A DNA stretch of 64,000 bases from Garcia nutans (GCA_947685225.1 CANTUV010000035.1:7881501-7945500), one strand, 5' to 3'. Shown: positions 23,240 to 34,883, counted from the first letter of the stretch. Translations and numbers: made by a program. Notes: generated by a model from the letters alone, not told the origin.

Positions 23240-23795
23240 TGAATAAAAAATTTTTAATGAAAAGAAATTAAAAATTAAGAGATTTTATCACCACAAACTG
23301 AAGATTTTTTTGGCTGAGCACCACAAACTGAAGTTTGTGCGTGCGTACGCATGTACATATGTTTCATTTTAATTTTTTTTAAAATAAAAATAAAATTAGT
23401 TACTCTTTTAATTAAATTTGGTATGTCTTTTTTTTTTGTAATAAAAATTTAGCATGTTAATATGTAATAAATCTGATTACATAATTTATAAAATTAATAT
23501 AATCACTTATAATATTTTATAATAATATATATACACAATTTAAATCCGCTGGGGTTAGTCCAGCGGGCCACCTGTTATTACTCCTACGGGAGGATAGGGG
23601 TTCGATCCTCAAAAACATATTTTCGAGGGTCGAGCTTTTAAAAAAAATACACAATTTATAATATTTTATATCAATAATTGTGTGTGTATATATAATATTT
23701 TATATTTTCACACACATATATATTTATTCAATTTATAAAATTTTATATTAATTATATTATATTAACAATAATTATTTTCATAATATTAATTATTT
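23240..23795 (-). repeat. right arm of the ~440-bp inverted repeat, split by a SINE
   Basis: Reverse complement of 20826-21264. It is longer only because a SINE plus one copy of its 11-bp target duplication (116 bp) has been added. With that removed, the arms are about 440 bp each. The left arm has an intact empty site, which shows the order of events: duplication or inversion first, SINE later. Confidence 0.85.
23543..23647 (+). mobile_element. tRNA-type SINE, 105 bp
   Basis: Begins AATCCGCTGGGGTTAGTCCAG, which resembles a pol III A box. A B box GGTTCGATCC follows near 23608, and it ends CGAGCTTTTAAAAAAAA. It is flanked by a perfect 11-bp target duplication TACACAATTTA (23532-23542, 23648-23658). 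The empty site survives in the other inverted-repeat arm. A second family member lies at 53614-53707 on the minus strand. The tRNA of origin is not clear from the head. Confidence 0.9.
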
Positions 23796-26689
23796 ATACT
23801 ATATGCAATATATTTAATTAGACTTATATAATATAATTATATCTTACGTATTAGTTATGTTATATATATATAATTAATTCATAATTTTTTATATTAATTT
23901 TATTATACCAGCTATAAAAAATTTATGTCATATAAAAAAGAAATAGAAAACTTGAGATTGATTTTTCGCATATATATTTGTGAAATTAGCAAATTTTAAT
24001 TATGCATGATAGATTTATATATTATATTTATCTTTGATATTAAATAACCACAAAATACTAACAATTTTTTTTTTCAACAGACAAAATATTAAGATAGCTT
24101 CGTCGTAAAATATATTATATATCTTTTTTGGGATTAAAGATTTAAATCTTACCATTAATGTTCAAAAAAATATCTTACCATTAATTAATATATAATTAAA
24201 TGAATTAATGAATATAAAAACTAAAAAGGGTGTTGCAGTATGGCCAGTAAAATACTCTATACATTTTGTTAAAATTAACAATTTTAATTTATGTATAATA
24301 ATTAAAAAATTATTAAATTCTCTAAATATTATATAAAATTATTTTAAATATATTAAAATATTTTTTATTAATTTATTAATACTATATTTTTATTTTATTA
24401 ATTAAATTATTAATAATAAAAATATAATAAAAAATAATTAATTTTTGTTGTTGTGTAGAGTCATATTTTTTTTTTCAAAGTGATCAATTTGTTTTGGTTA
24501 AAGTAATAAACTTAGTACGGCGGATAGACTCCATTTATACATCTCATCGATCCATTGCCATCTGTCCGTGTTAAAATTTTATATTCTTTCCTAAGTATTA
24601 AATTTCCTTTAGAAAGAAATAACTTTATGTTAATATTATAAACCGGCATGTATAGAAAAATTTCCTGATCGTTCCAGAAACATCTTAACGAAAATTAAAA
24701 ATCAGTTCCAATTTTAAAATTTATTTTAAATCTCTCATTGAAAGAAAAATCATTCTAAAAGATCTTTTATTTGTAGTTTCCATCAAGCCTTCTCAAGGGG
24801 CATAGCCAACACACAATAAGTAGAGTTTATTGATCCCACTAAATTTATAAAAAAATATATATATATTTTTTATATTTATATATATATAAATAATTTATTT
24901 CACTAAAATATTTAAATTGATTCTATTGAAAAAATAATTTAACTTTTAGTCAATAATTTAAAGTTTAAATCTCAAATTTACCAAATAAAAATAAATTCAA
25001 AATTAACTAATAATTTATAGTCCAAAAATTAGATTATATATGAGAATTTTGATAAAAATATAAAAAAAATTGAAAAAATTTTAAATGTACTATATTCATA
25101 AATTATTTATCAAAATATACAAATTTATAAATTATTTATTAAAATATCTGATTTTTATTAGTTTATAATATATTTATTATGAATTTTTAATTAGTTTATA
25201 AATTTTATATTATTTATAATGAGTTTTTATATATCTTATTTTTTATTTTATTATGAAACTATTATTTAAATAAATTAATTAACTATTAAAAAGTAAAAAA
25301 GCTCTGCTAAAAATAAAATAAGAAAAAAAATAATTAATTTTTATCAATAATTAATATTTTGAAGTGATAAAATTAGAAGGTGTATAGATATTAAGGGATA
25401 GAGTCCACCATACTAATAGGGATACAGTATATTGTTATAATAGGTAAAATAGAGTTCTTTAGCCGATATTAGATGCATAATTTATTTTTGTAATTAAGAT
25501 TATTTTTTATATGTTATGATCAAATATTAAAATATATTTTTATTATTTTATTTTAAATAAATTATTTTTAATAATACTGATTTTGACTCTGTTCAACGTA
25601 ATGTTTGATTTCCAACGTAATGTTTGATTACGCCACTAGCCTTATCTATATTTTTTTTATTCACATTGAGATGTGACAAAATTAAACACACTTTTTCTAG
25701 CTTACATATTTTTATTTCTTTTTCCAGAAAAATTTAAAATGTACCATGAAAATTACGTAATCTTAGCTTATTTTTGAATTTTTGTTAATTGTTAAATTTT
25801 TATATTAATTATTTATATTAAATTTGAATCAATTTTAAAAACTAACTATTAAAATTGAAAAGTCTATTTTTTTATTAATTATATTATATTTTTATATTTT
25901 TTAAATATAAAATTACTTATATTTTATTATATTATAGAGCAGTTGAATGTAAATAATTTACATAATCATGGCTTTCGCAAAAAAAAAAAAACTTACATAA
26001 TCATGGCAGTAGTTAAAATTTTAATTTTAGTTAGGTTATATTTATGTAATATCAAATAAAAATTATAGAACGTATATAAATCTCCATTCATACTTTCTAA
26101 CTTTAAAAATTCTGGACCATCTGCCATATGACAATATATACATACATACATATATATATAGCTACATTATTATCCAGTTAAGATTCTTTTTTGCCAGGAT
26201 TTTTATTCACACAACTGGATCAGCATTTCTACAACCTTCCAAAGAAATAATTAATGAATAATTTTCATTTTCCAGAACTCATAAATTTAATCAATTAAAT
26301 ACTGAATTTTTTTTTAAAAAAATAACATAAATTTTAAATTTTATCTATTGAACTGTCTAATTTTTGTAAATTATATATATACCCTTAATAAATTTCTCAA
26401 ACATTAAATTAATTTTGTTATAAAAAAATAGAGTTCAATAAAAATAAATAAAAACGATTACTTCAATAATTTCTTTTAAAAAAATTATAACATATATAAA
26501 TTCCCATGAGGACTATATTATACTATTAATTATAATATACATAAATAAAATTAAAATTAAAATTAAAATTAAAATTAAAATTGAACAACAACCATATCAT
26601 GTGAATTCACAATTTCACACATCATGTTTGTTCCAATGAAGAGTATTGATCTTGAATAAGCCAAATAGTTGAATTCGCTGTCTTTTATC
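23796..26689. other. AT-rich intergenic DNA
   Basis: No gene recognised. A stretch at about 25030-25260 with repeated TTTATTATGAATTT-like words is a weak relative of the repeat at 33372-33660. ATTAAA repeats occur at 26548-26582. From about 26640 the sequence becomes more complex as it approaches the dehydrogenase pseudogene. Confidence 0.5.
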
Positions 26690-27377
26690 TAATTTTGCTT
26701 TCCAACTCGCACTTACGGGTCATCTTTAGTATGCTAGCAAAAGGCTCACCAAGTTATGCCACTCTGATCTTCACATGGTCAAGAATGAATAGGGCACTTC
26801 TATTTATCCTCTTGTCCCTGGGTATGTATAAGTATATATGTTCAGATATATAATTATAATAATAAAATTAAGATTCTCAAATCTTACTCATAAATTAAAA
26901 ATTAAAACAATCAAGGAGTTTTCATTTGATTACATTGATATTATTAATTGGGAATGCGACATGAGATTGTAGGAGTGGTGACAGAAGTGGGAAGCAAAGG
27001 TACAAAAATTCAAGGTGGGACACAAAGTTGGTGTGGGTTGCATGGTAGGATCATGCCGCTCCTGTGATAACTGCACTCACAATAAATTACTGCCCACAAA
27101 TGATACTCACATTCGGTGCTAAATACTATGATGGAACTACCACTTACGGCGGCTACTCCGACTTCATCGTCGCCGATGAACACTTCATTGTTCGTATTCC
27201 AGATAATCTGCCTCTTGATGCTACTGCTCCTCTGCTTTGTGCTGGAATCACAGTGTATAGCCCATTGAGATACTATGAGCTTGACAAACCTGGTATGCAT
27301 GTGGATGTGGCTGGCCTTGGTGGGCTTGGTCACTTGGCTGTGAAATTTGCCAAGGCAATGGGGACCAAGGTCACTGT

Positions 27378-27572
27378 TATTAGGATAACGTGTTTATCTC
27401 CTATTCCTTAGCTATAATATAGTGCTTATCATGTATAGTTATTTATTCTTATCATATCACTTGTAATCTTAGTTATTTATTCTTATCATATCACTTGTAA
27501 TCTTAGCCTATATGAGTTGTCCGTATGTTCATAAGATATGATATATGAAATCATTCTAATTCAGCTTTAACA
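27378..27572 (+). mobile_element. 5' LTR of the Copia element (195 bp)
   Basis: Begins TATTAGGATAACG where the 3' LTR begins TGTTAGGATAATG, so the terminal TG has become TA. It ends TTTAACA. A 34-bp unit starting TTATTTATTCTTATC is present twice in tandem, which accounts exactly for the length difference from the 3' LTR. A TATA-like CTATAATATAG lies at about 27410. Confidence 0.94.
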
Positions 27573-27584
27573 TGATATCAAAGC
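27573..27584 (+). other. degenerate primer-binding site of the Copia element
   Basis: TGATATCAAAGC follows the 5' LTR directly and differs from the canonical TGGTATCAGAGC at two positions. Confidence 0.85.
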
Positions 27585-27602
27585 TATACAAAATTATCTA
27601 CC

Positions 27603-28388
27603 ATGAATAACTCACAAATTGTTCCCATCACTACTCCCTCTACACCTTCTTCTACAACCCATCATACATTCTCTGTCAAACTTACACCTAACAATTATAT
27701 ATCTTGGAAAACTCAGTTTATTCCTCTTCTGAATTATCACAATCTAAACGGCTTTGTTGATGGTTCTTCCCCTTCTCCTCCTAAAACAACACTTTCTGAT
27801 ACTGCACCTCCTGTTGAAATACCAAATTCGAATTATGATACTTGGTTTAAGAAGGATCAACTCCTCCACTCTTGGCTTCTCTCCTCTCTTTCTGAAAAAA
27901 TATTTCCTTACATTATTGGTCTTCATTCACAGGAAGTATGGAACGCTCTTGCTCTAGCCTTTGGATTCGTATCTCAAAATAGACAACTAATGCTGCATAT
28001 TGAATTACAAGAATTCAAACGTAATGATCTTACGGTTTCTTCCTATCTTCAAAAAGCCAAAGCCCTTGCGGATGAGCTCCATGCTGCTGGAAGGCCATTA
28101 TCCTCTGCTGAATTTAATGACATTATTTACCAAAATATTGGCAGTGAATTTCATCCAATTATTGCAGTCCTGAATCTTCGAGCTGAACTAGTTTCTTTTC
28201 ATGAGTTGCATGGTCAAATAATTGCGCATGGGATGCTTTTAAAGAGTTCAACTAATTTGCCTCAAGCTTACCTTACAACCCGTCAATCCCATAATACTCC
28301 TCTTTTACCCATTCCTGTTGGCCCCATGCTTCAGTCCTCTACCTTCTCAACCAATTTTTCACGTCGTTCAAATTTTGCTAATCCTTGA
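27603..28388 (+). pseudogene. Copia gag (261 codons, stops before the zinc knuckle)
   Basis: Opens MNNSQIVP; LTPNNYISWKTQ and FVDGSSPSPP are typical of plant Copia gag, with the UBN2-type gag domain over about residues 20-210. The frame ends at TGA 28386. Translation of the same frame beyond it continues as gag: a CCHC zinc knuckle (CQICGYRNHTADRC, 28401-28442), then stops at 28446 and 28491. The TGA is thus most likely a point mutation and not the natural end. Confidence 0.9.
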
Positions 28389-31300
28389 CCTAGGGGTCCC
28401 TGTCAGATATGTGGTTACAGAAACCACACTGCAGATCGTTGTCATTAGCGCTACTCCACCTACTCTAGAGCTGTGCCGTCCTTCTCACCCTAACCACCAT
28501 CATCTACTGTCTCTTCCTCTCTGACAGCTAATATTTCTATATCTCAACCAACGCCAAATTACACACATCTTCCTCCTAGTTGGTATCCTGACACGGCAGC
28601 TAACTTTCATGTTACACCTGACCTCTCAACTCTTCACATCGCCAATGACTATCATGGCACTGATCAGCTTTATGTCGGAAATGGTAATGGTCTTTCTATC
28701 ACCCACACTGGTACTACTTCTCTTCCCTCCTTGTCCGATCCCCTTCTTTTACGCAATACTTTATGTGTTCCTCAATGTATTAAAAATCTACTTTCTATTC
28801 AAAATTTTGCTAAGGATAATAATTGTTTTTTTGAATTTTGGCCATCTTATTTTGTTGTTAAGGACCAGGTCTCCAAGAGAACTCTTCTACACGGTCCAAG
28901 TGAAGATGGAGTGTATCATCTCTCTCCTCCCTCCAAACAGGCTTCTACCTCCATTGTTCCTTCTTTCACAGATTGGCATCATGCTTTGGGTCATCCTGCT
29001 CGACGAACAGTCTCTAGGGTCATTAAAGATTTTAATTTACCATGTTCTTCTTCCTCTTTCCAACCTTGCTCATCTTGCACTCTTGCAAATTAGCAAGGAT
29101 TCCTTTAGCTAGTGTTGAACATACAAGAGTCGCTCTTTTTCAAATAATTCATGCAGATGTATGGGGTTCTTCTCCAGTACTATCTTGTTTAGGTCATAGA
29201 TATTGTCTTGTCTTAGTTGATGACTATTCTCGTTTTTGTTGGGTCTATTTACTTAAGAATAAAAGTGATGTTTTTCCTTTCTTTATTCAATTTGAACAAA
29301 TGATTTCCAGGCAATACAACTCAAAGATCTTAGCCTTTCATTCCGATTGGGGTGGCGAATTGCAAAAATTACATGATCACTTTAATCACACAGGCATACT
29401 TTATCGTATTGCATGTCCATATACTCACGAGCAGAATGGCATCGCAGAGGGTAAAATTCGTCATCTTGTTGACACAACTCTAACTCTTCTTACTCATGCA
29501 AATTTGCCTAAAAAGTATTGGAACTATGCCTATAAAAATGTTTTTTTCTCCATCAATAATCTGCCAACACCAATACATAAGAGTACGAGTCCATTTTTTA
29601 TGTTAAATCATGTTCATCCATCATACCATGATGTCAAACCCTTTGGGTGTGCAGTTTATCTTCTTTTACGCCCTTTTAATCGTCATAAATTTGACAATCA
29701 TAGCAAGCCATATGTCTATTTGGGTCCTAGTCCTTCCCATTGTGGTAGTCGATGTCTTGACATAGATTTCGGCTGTGTTTTTTTGGCTCGCCTTGTACTT
29801 TTTAATCCCAAGTTATTTCTCTGTCAAGCTACTGTTACTCCTTCCCTAACTCACAATCCATCTACCAATCACCCATGGCTCTCGTTGATTAGCCATACTC
29901 CATCTCACTTTACCGCTGAAGAGTCCTTAGGTATGTCTTCTCCTTCTTCATCCCACCATGTCACTTCCTCACCTCATTCTCCACAACATTCCCTTTCTCT
30001 TTCGCAACATGAAAACAGCACCAAATCATCCTCTCCACCTAGTCCCTCAACCTCAGGATTAAACCTTGATGTTGACCTTAGCCATTATCCAATAGGTGCC
30101 CTCCCCCCCACCAACCATGGCTACTCCTTCCCGAACTCATCCTATGTATCCCCGGCCCTCTACACTTTCCAAACGCCAGGCCCATGCAGTAACCCAAAAA
30201 TTTGACTATCTTACTACTGAACCTAAGACATACACTCAAGCCAGCAACTATAAGGAATGGCGTGATGCCATGCAGCTTGAACTCAATGCTCTATTGCAAA
30301 CCAACACATGGACACTGGTTCCCAAACCGCCAAATGTCAATATTATTGCTAATAAATGGGTTTTTTGAATAATAGAAATTCTGCAGGAACAATTGAACGA
30401 TACAAGGCTCGCCTAGTAGCAAAAGGCTACTCCCAACAGCCTGAAATTGATTACAATGAAACATTTAGCCCATTGGTCAAGTCTAAAACTATCAGAACCG
30501 TATTATCAATTGCTATCTCTTCTGCCTGGCCGGTTCGTCAGCTGGATATTTTTAATGTTTTTCTTCATGGTTTTCTTGACACAGATATTTACATGGAGAA
30601 GCCAATGGGGTTCACAAATGCATCTCATCCTGATTATGTCTATAAGTTGAACAAATCATTATATGGGCTAAAGCAAGCACCTCGGGCATGGTTTCACCGA
30701 TTGACACAGTTTCTTCTTGCTCTTGGGTTTCAAGCATCAAGGGTTGATAGCTCGCTCTTTATTCTTATATCAGGTACTGTCAAGTTTTATATTTTGGTCT
30801 ATGTTGATGATATTCTTATCACCTCCTATGATCCCTACCAATTGAATTGTTTATCTGCAAAATGAAGGTTGTTTTCCCAATTCGTGACCTTGGTAATATT
30901 CATTATTTTCTGGGCATCGAATTTCATCATTTACCTACTGTTACAGTGCTTTCTTAGGCCAAATATGTGAATGATTTGTTATCAAATTCAGATATGATTG
31001 ACAGCAAGGCTTGTGCCACCCCTATGGCCACATCCCCTCCTCTCACGAAACAACATGGCATTCTTCTCACCAATGCCGAAATCTACCTCCAAATTGTGGG
31101 TGCACTTCAGTACATTACTGTAACTCGGCCTGACATATCCTTTTCAATCAATAAGTTATCACAGTTTATGCACCAACCTACCGAGCAACATTGGCTAGTT
31201 GTCAAACGCCTACTCAGGTATTTAAAAGGGACCACTTCTCTTGGCTTATTCTTCTCCAAAGACTCGTCTTCTTCGTTGTCTTGTTTCACTGATAGTGATT

Positions 31301-31764
31301 GCCCCGATGATCATCGATCTACCTCAGGCTATGCTGTTTACTTGGGTCGTAATCTAGTTTCATGGTCCTCTAAGAAGGAACCCACCATTGCACGATCATC
31401 TACTGAGAGTGAATATTGTGCTCTTGCAAACGCTACTGCTAAATTAATGTGGCTTAAATCTTTATTGACCGAACTTGGATATCCACCGCCTGAGCCTGCA
31501 ATTATCTGGTGTGATAATATTGGTGCTTTGTATCTTTCATCTAACCTGGTTTTTCATGCTCGCACCAAACATATTGAGCTCGACTATCATTTCCTTCGGG
31601 AACAAGTTCAAACCAAGACTATTCAGGTGCGCTACATTTCCACATCCAACCAAATTGCAGATATCTTAACCAAGCCACTTGGTCAGAAGCAATTCTTGTT
31701 TCATCGAGACAAGCTTCGGCTCTTGTCTTTCCAACCTTCAGCTTGCCGGGGGGTGTTAGGATAA
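28389..31764 (+). pseudogene. Copia pol (protease, integrase, RT, RNase H), broken by stops and frameshifts
   Basis: Protease: WYPDTAANFH at 28581-28610; the D-S/T-G active site reads D-T-A, so it would be inactive. GAG-pre-integrase: WHHALGHP near 28976, stop at 29091. Integrase continues in another frame (29042-30205) with HADVWG, HSDWGGEL and NGIAEGKIRH marking the D, D and E. RT is split over two frames (to 30368, and 30356-30865): TWTLVPKP, RYKARLVAKGYSQ, LYGLKQAPRAW, and an intact YVDD at 30800-30811. A one-base shift near 30862 and a stop near 30955 follow. RNase H lies in a third frame (30967-31764) with TRPDISF, a shortened FTDSDCPDD, STSGY, SSTESEY and ADILTKPL. At least four stops and four frame changes rule out function. 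Confidence 0.92.
31746..31753 (+). other. Copia polypurine tract
   Basis: A G run (CCGGGGGG) directly precedes the TG that starts the 3' LTR. It overlaps the last codons of the RNase H frame. Confidence 0.8.
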
Positions 31765-31914
31765 TGTGTTTATCCCCTATTCCTTAGCTATAATATAGTG
31801 CTTATCATGTATAGTTATTTATTCTTATCATATCACTTGTAATCTTAGCCTATATAAATTATACGTACGTTCAGAAGATATGATATATGAAATCATTCTA
31901 ATTCAGCTTTAACA
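31754..31914 (+). mobile_element. 3' LTR of the Copia element (161 bp)
   Basis: Begins TGTTAGGATAATG and ends TTTAACA, followed by the target duplication ACTGT. It carries one copy of the 34-bp unit that is doubled in the 5' LTR, so it is probably closer to the original LTR. Confidence 0.95.
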
Positions 31915-33095
31915 ACTGTAATTAGCACGTCACCCAACAAGAAACAAGAGGCTATTGACCATCTTGGTGCTGGCTCATTTCTGGTCAGCAGTGACCAAGA
32001 TTAATTAAAGGTAATTTTTAGTTAAAAGATACTGCATATTGTGTTTTTATTACGATTAATTCAATAATATATGAAAACATTAAACATTTGACTAAATTAA
32101 AAATTGGTTCATTTTTTATAAGCTGCAATGGGAACAATGAATGGAATTATTGATACAGTGTCAACAATTCATCCTCTAATGCCTTTGATTGGTCTATTAA
32201 AGTCTCATGGAAAGTTAGTTTTGGTTGGTGTCCCAGAGAAGCTACTTGAGCAGCCTGTTTTTCCTTTACTATTGGGTAAATTAATTACTGCTAATTAGCA
32301 GTTAAATATACTCACTTTATTTCGTTGAAATCATTATTTTTTATTTTTATAAATTTTATTTTTTTAAGATATTATATAAAATTATTTTAAATTAATTAGA
32401 ATGTCATCTACTAATTTATTATTTTTATTAATTAAATCATTGATAAAAAAGAGTATAGTTAAAAAAATGTTAATTTTTTTATTATATAAAGTAACAATTT
32501 ATGAGTGATAATTTTTTTTTTACAAAAGTGACAATTTCAGCAGGATAAAAAGAATATATATTAAATTAATTACTCTATTTATTTTTATCCAAGTGTCGTA
32601 TAAAAATAGAACACACAAACTAAGATAATAATTAATAATTATAAAATTTATTAGAAATTTATAATAATTTATCTAATTATTCTTTTTAAGTATTCTTTAT
32701 TCATTAATTATTTAGATTAGAAAGATATAATAAATAAAAGTAATTTTGAAATTTTATAATTAATGTTATCTTGAATTTATAATGTTAACACTTGAAATGA
32801 AATAAAAAAAAATTTATATTATAGTTTAAGTGAGATGAAAAGAGTTTTTTTTTTTTCGACATTCATTAAATTTATAATTAATAATATATATACAGGAAGA
32901 AAAATGGTTGGTGGAACTTGCATTGGAGGAATGAAAGAGACACAAGAAATGATTGATTTTGCAGCCAAACACAACCTAACAGCAAAGGTTGAAGTTGTCC
33001 CGATTGAGTATGTAAACAAGGCAATGGCGAGAATGTCGAAGGCTGATGTTCGATACCGATTTGTCATTAACATTGCCAATACCATAAAAGTCTAA

Positions 33096-33371
33096 GCCAC
33101 TCAATTTCTTAAAAACTCTAGACATTGTTTGGTTCCCATTATTAAGGAAGCATATATTTTAATTTTATAGGATAATTGTGTACTTGGAAACAGAAGTTTG
33201 AGGATTTGTCGTTTTTATTGCTATCAGTTGTCAGAAAAATATTGAAATGAGCCCAGCCCAAATATTATAATTAAATGACTATAGGCCTAATCGAGTTGGG
33301 GCTGGACTCAGATCAGAATCTGGAGTCTCTCTCTTGGCTGAGTCCAATAAATCTAGTTTGTTTTATTTATA
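33096..33371. other. 3' flank of the dehydrogenase pseudogene
   Basis: Moderately complex DNA without an open frame. It would include the 3' untranslated region of the former gene. No clear poly-A signal can be singled out. Confidence 0.4.
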
Positions 33372-33660
33372 TTAGGGGTTTTTACAAAAATATCAAAAAA
33401 AAATAAAAAAAATTAAATTTATCATATTTTTAAAAATATTTATAAATTTATCAAAATTTATAATTTTTTTTATAAAAATACTAAATTTAAATAATTTATT
33501 ATGAATTTATTTTGAGTTTATTATATGTTTATTATTAATTTATGAATTTATAAAGTTTATTATAAGTTTATTATGAATTTATCGTAAAATTACTAAAATA
33601 TTATTGGTAAAAATAAAAAAAAATTATAAAACATTATTGATGGTGTAATTATCCCTTTAT
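33372..33660 (+). repeat. copy of an AT-rich LINE-like 5' repeat (TTTATTATGAGTTTATT words)
   Basis: Starts GGGGTTTTTACAAAAATATC and then runs TATTTTTAAAAATATTTATA, ATTTATCAAAATTTATA, a series of TTTATTATGAATTTATT-like units, and ends AAAATTACTAAAATATTATTGG. The same series in the same order forms the first ~330 bp of the retroposon at 41084. This copy lacks the downstream part. Confidence 0.7.
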
Positions 33661-33826
33661 ATTAATTCTAGACGTGTATTACATCCATTTTTATCATATT
33701 TTTATCATTTAACTTTTGTTTGTTCTTAAGTATTTTAGTATATGTAAATAACTACTATTATTCAATTTAAATATTAAATTTTAATAATTCTAATTCTAAT
33801 ACCAATACGATATATATGGAATATGC

Positions 33827-33873
<47 letters not shown>
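33827..33873. repeat. AAT microsatellite (~15 units)
   Basis: Uninterrupted AAT trinucleotides. Confidence 0.95.
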
Positions 33874-33875
<2 letters not shown>

Positions 33876-34882
33876 GATGTTAAAAAGAAAATTGAAAATA
33901 TAACTTTATATACATTTAATTTATGAGAAAATTATTTTAAACATGGTGATTGGCGAATAAATTTTCTAAATGGCTTTTAACTTTAACTTTTATTATATGC
34001 ATAAATATAAATTAATTTTTTTTCTAAAAAATAAAAATAGTACAACCAAATATAACCTAATCATATAGGAAGATAACAAATTATAATTAAATGTCTAATG
34101 ATTAATGCACTTTTGTGAAAATTATTCAAAAAATAAAGAATTACAGTAAATATTGACTTTAATATTATTTAATATTTTTTACGTAAAATAATAATTAATG
34201 ATAAGTACATATTATTGTATTGATGATGGTGTGAAATAATTATTACAAATACCTTGATAGCATTGTTAAATATATACACTAGAGTTTTTATAACAAAAAC
34301 TTTTCATATTAAATAGTATATTAAATGAATAATATGGTTAAAAATAAGGAAATTTTGCAAAAATAATCTAAAATAATTTTTCAAAAAATATATTTTTAAA
34401 AAATTATTTTTCAATTCTTTTTTAAAAAATATGATTTTCAAAGGTATATATAATATACAAAAATATCCACTCACACACTTATCAACTTTCAAATTTTAAA
34501 AATATTTCATTTCACAACTATAAATTTAATATACTAAAAAGATACAAAATTGTAAGACATGTTTTCAAAAAAACAATTAAAATATATATGTTAATATTAA
34601 GATATACTCTTTATTTTCTGACTTGTAATCTTTCACTTAAAAAATGGATAAAAAATCTTAAGAATAAAGTCAAATAATATAAAACTCTAAATTTAAATAT
34701 AAGTAATAAGATGATTATTTTGAATTATTTTTAAAATACTTTAATTTATATTGAAAATTTAAAAATTAAACAAAATAATAAAAACTCTAAAAAATTACTA
34801 TTCTAAAAATTTGACCCACCAAGTTTATTGAAAGTTAAAATAAAAATAAAAAATAAAATTTGAGAAAAATTAGTTATTTGTA

Positions 34883-34883
<1 letters not shown>

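Larger units (their letters stand above)
27378..31914 (+). mobile_element. complete but mutated Ty1/Copia element, 4.5 kb, inside a dehydrogenase exon
   Basis: The element has LTRs at 27378-27572 and 31754-31914, a primer-binding site, gag-pol remnants in the order gag, protease, integrase, RT, RNase H (the Copia order), and a polypurine tract. The 5-bp target duplication ACTGT (27373-27377 and 31915-31919) is perfect. Removing the element and one duplication rejoins the dehydrogenase codons for VTVIST in frame. The LTRs differ at about 9 positions over 161 bp by my count, plus a 34-bp tandem duplication in the 5' LTR, so the insertion is not recent. Confidence 0.96.
26690..33095 (+). pseudogene. 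CAD/mannitol dehydrogenase-like alcohol dehydrogenase pseudogene, split by Copia
   Basis: Zinc-dependent medium-chain dehydrogenase of the cinnamyl-alcohol/mannitol dehydrogenase family. Exon-like blocks: about 26690-26821 (CHSDLHMVKNE, stop, GTSIYPLVPG, GT donor); about 26959-27377 continued at 31920-32010; 32123-32275; and 32896-33095, ending in TAA. Visible parts are the catalytic-zinc CHSDL and HE, structural-zinc Cys residues (SCRSCDNC), the Rossmann motif GLGGLGH (27313-27333) and the C-terminal VRYRFVINIANT. Lesions: TAG at 26790 where the family has Trp; a 1-base insertion near 26996; a deletion and frameshift at about 27079-27092 that shortens the structural-zinc loop; TAA at 32002 where DQDQ is expected; and a probably lost acceptor AG before 26959. 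The first exon is not recognisable. A 4.5-kb Copia element lies within the second block. It cannot make a full enzyme. Confidence 0.92.

Noticed and set aside
21265..23240. A foldback transposon bounded by the inverted repeat
   Set aside because: No target duplication was seen at the outer edges, and the left arm lies inside the LTR element, so a rearrangement explains it better than a foldback element.
23600..23625. Possible tRNA gene because of GGTTCGATCC
   Set aside because: The B box is part of a 105-bp SINE with an 11-bp target duplication and an A tail. No cloverleaf can be drawn around it.
27010..27333. Minus-strand 107-codon frame in the dehydrogenase region
   Set aside because: It is the shadow of the plus-strand exon, which carries the family's zinc and nucleotide-binding motifs.
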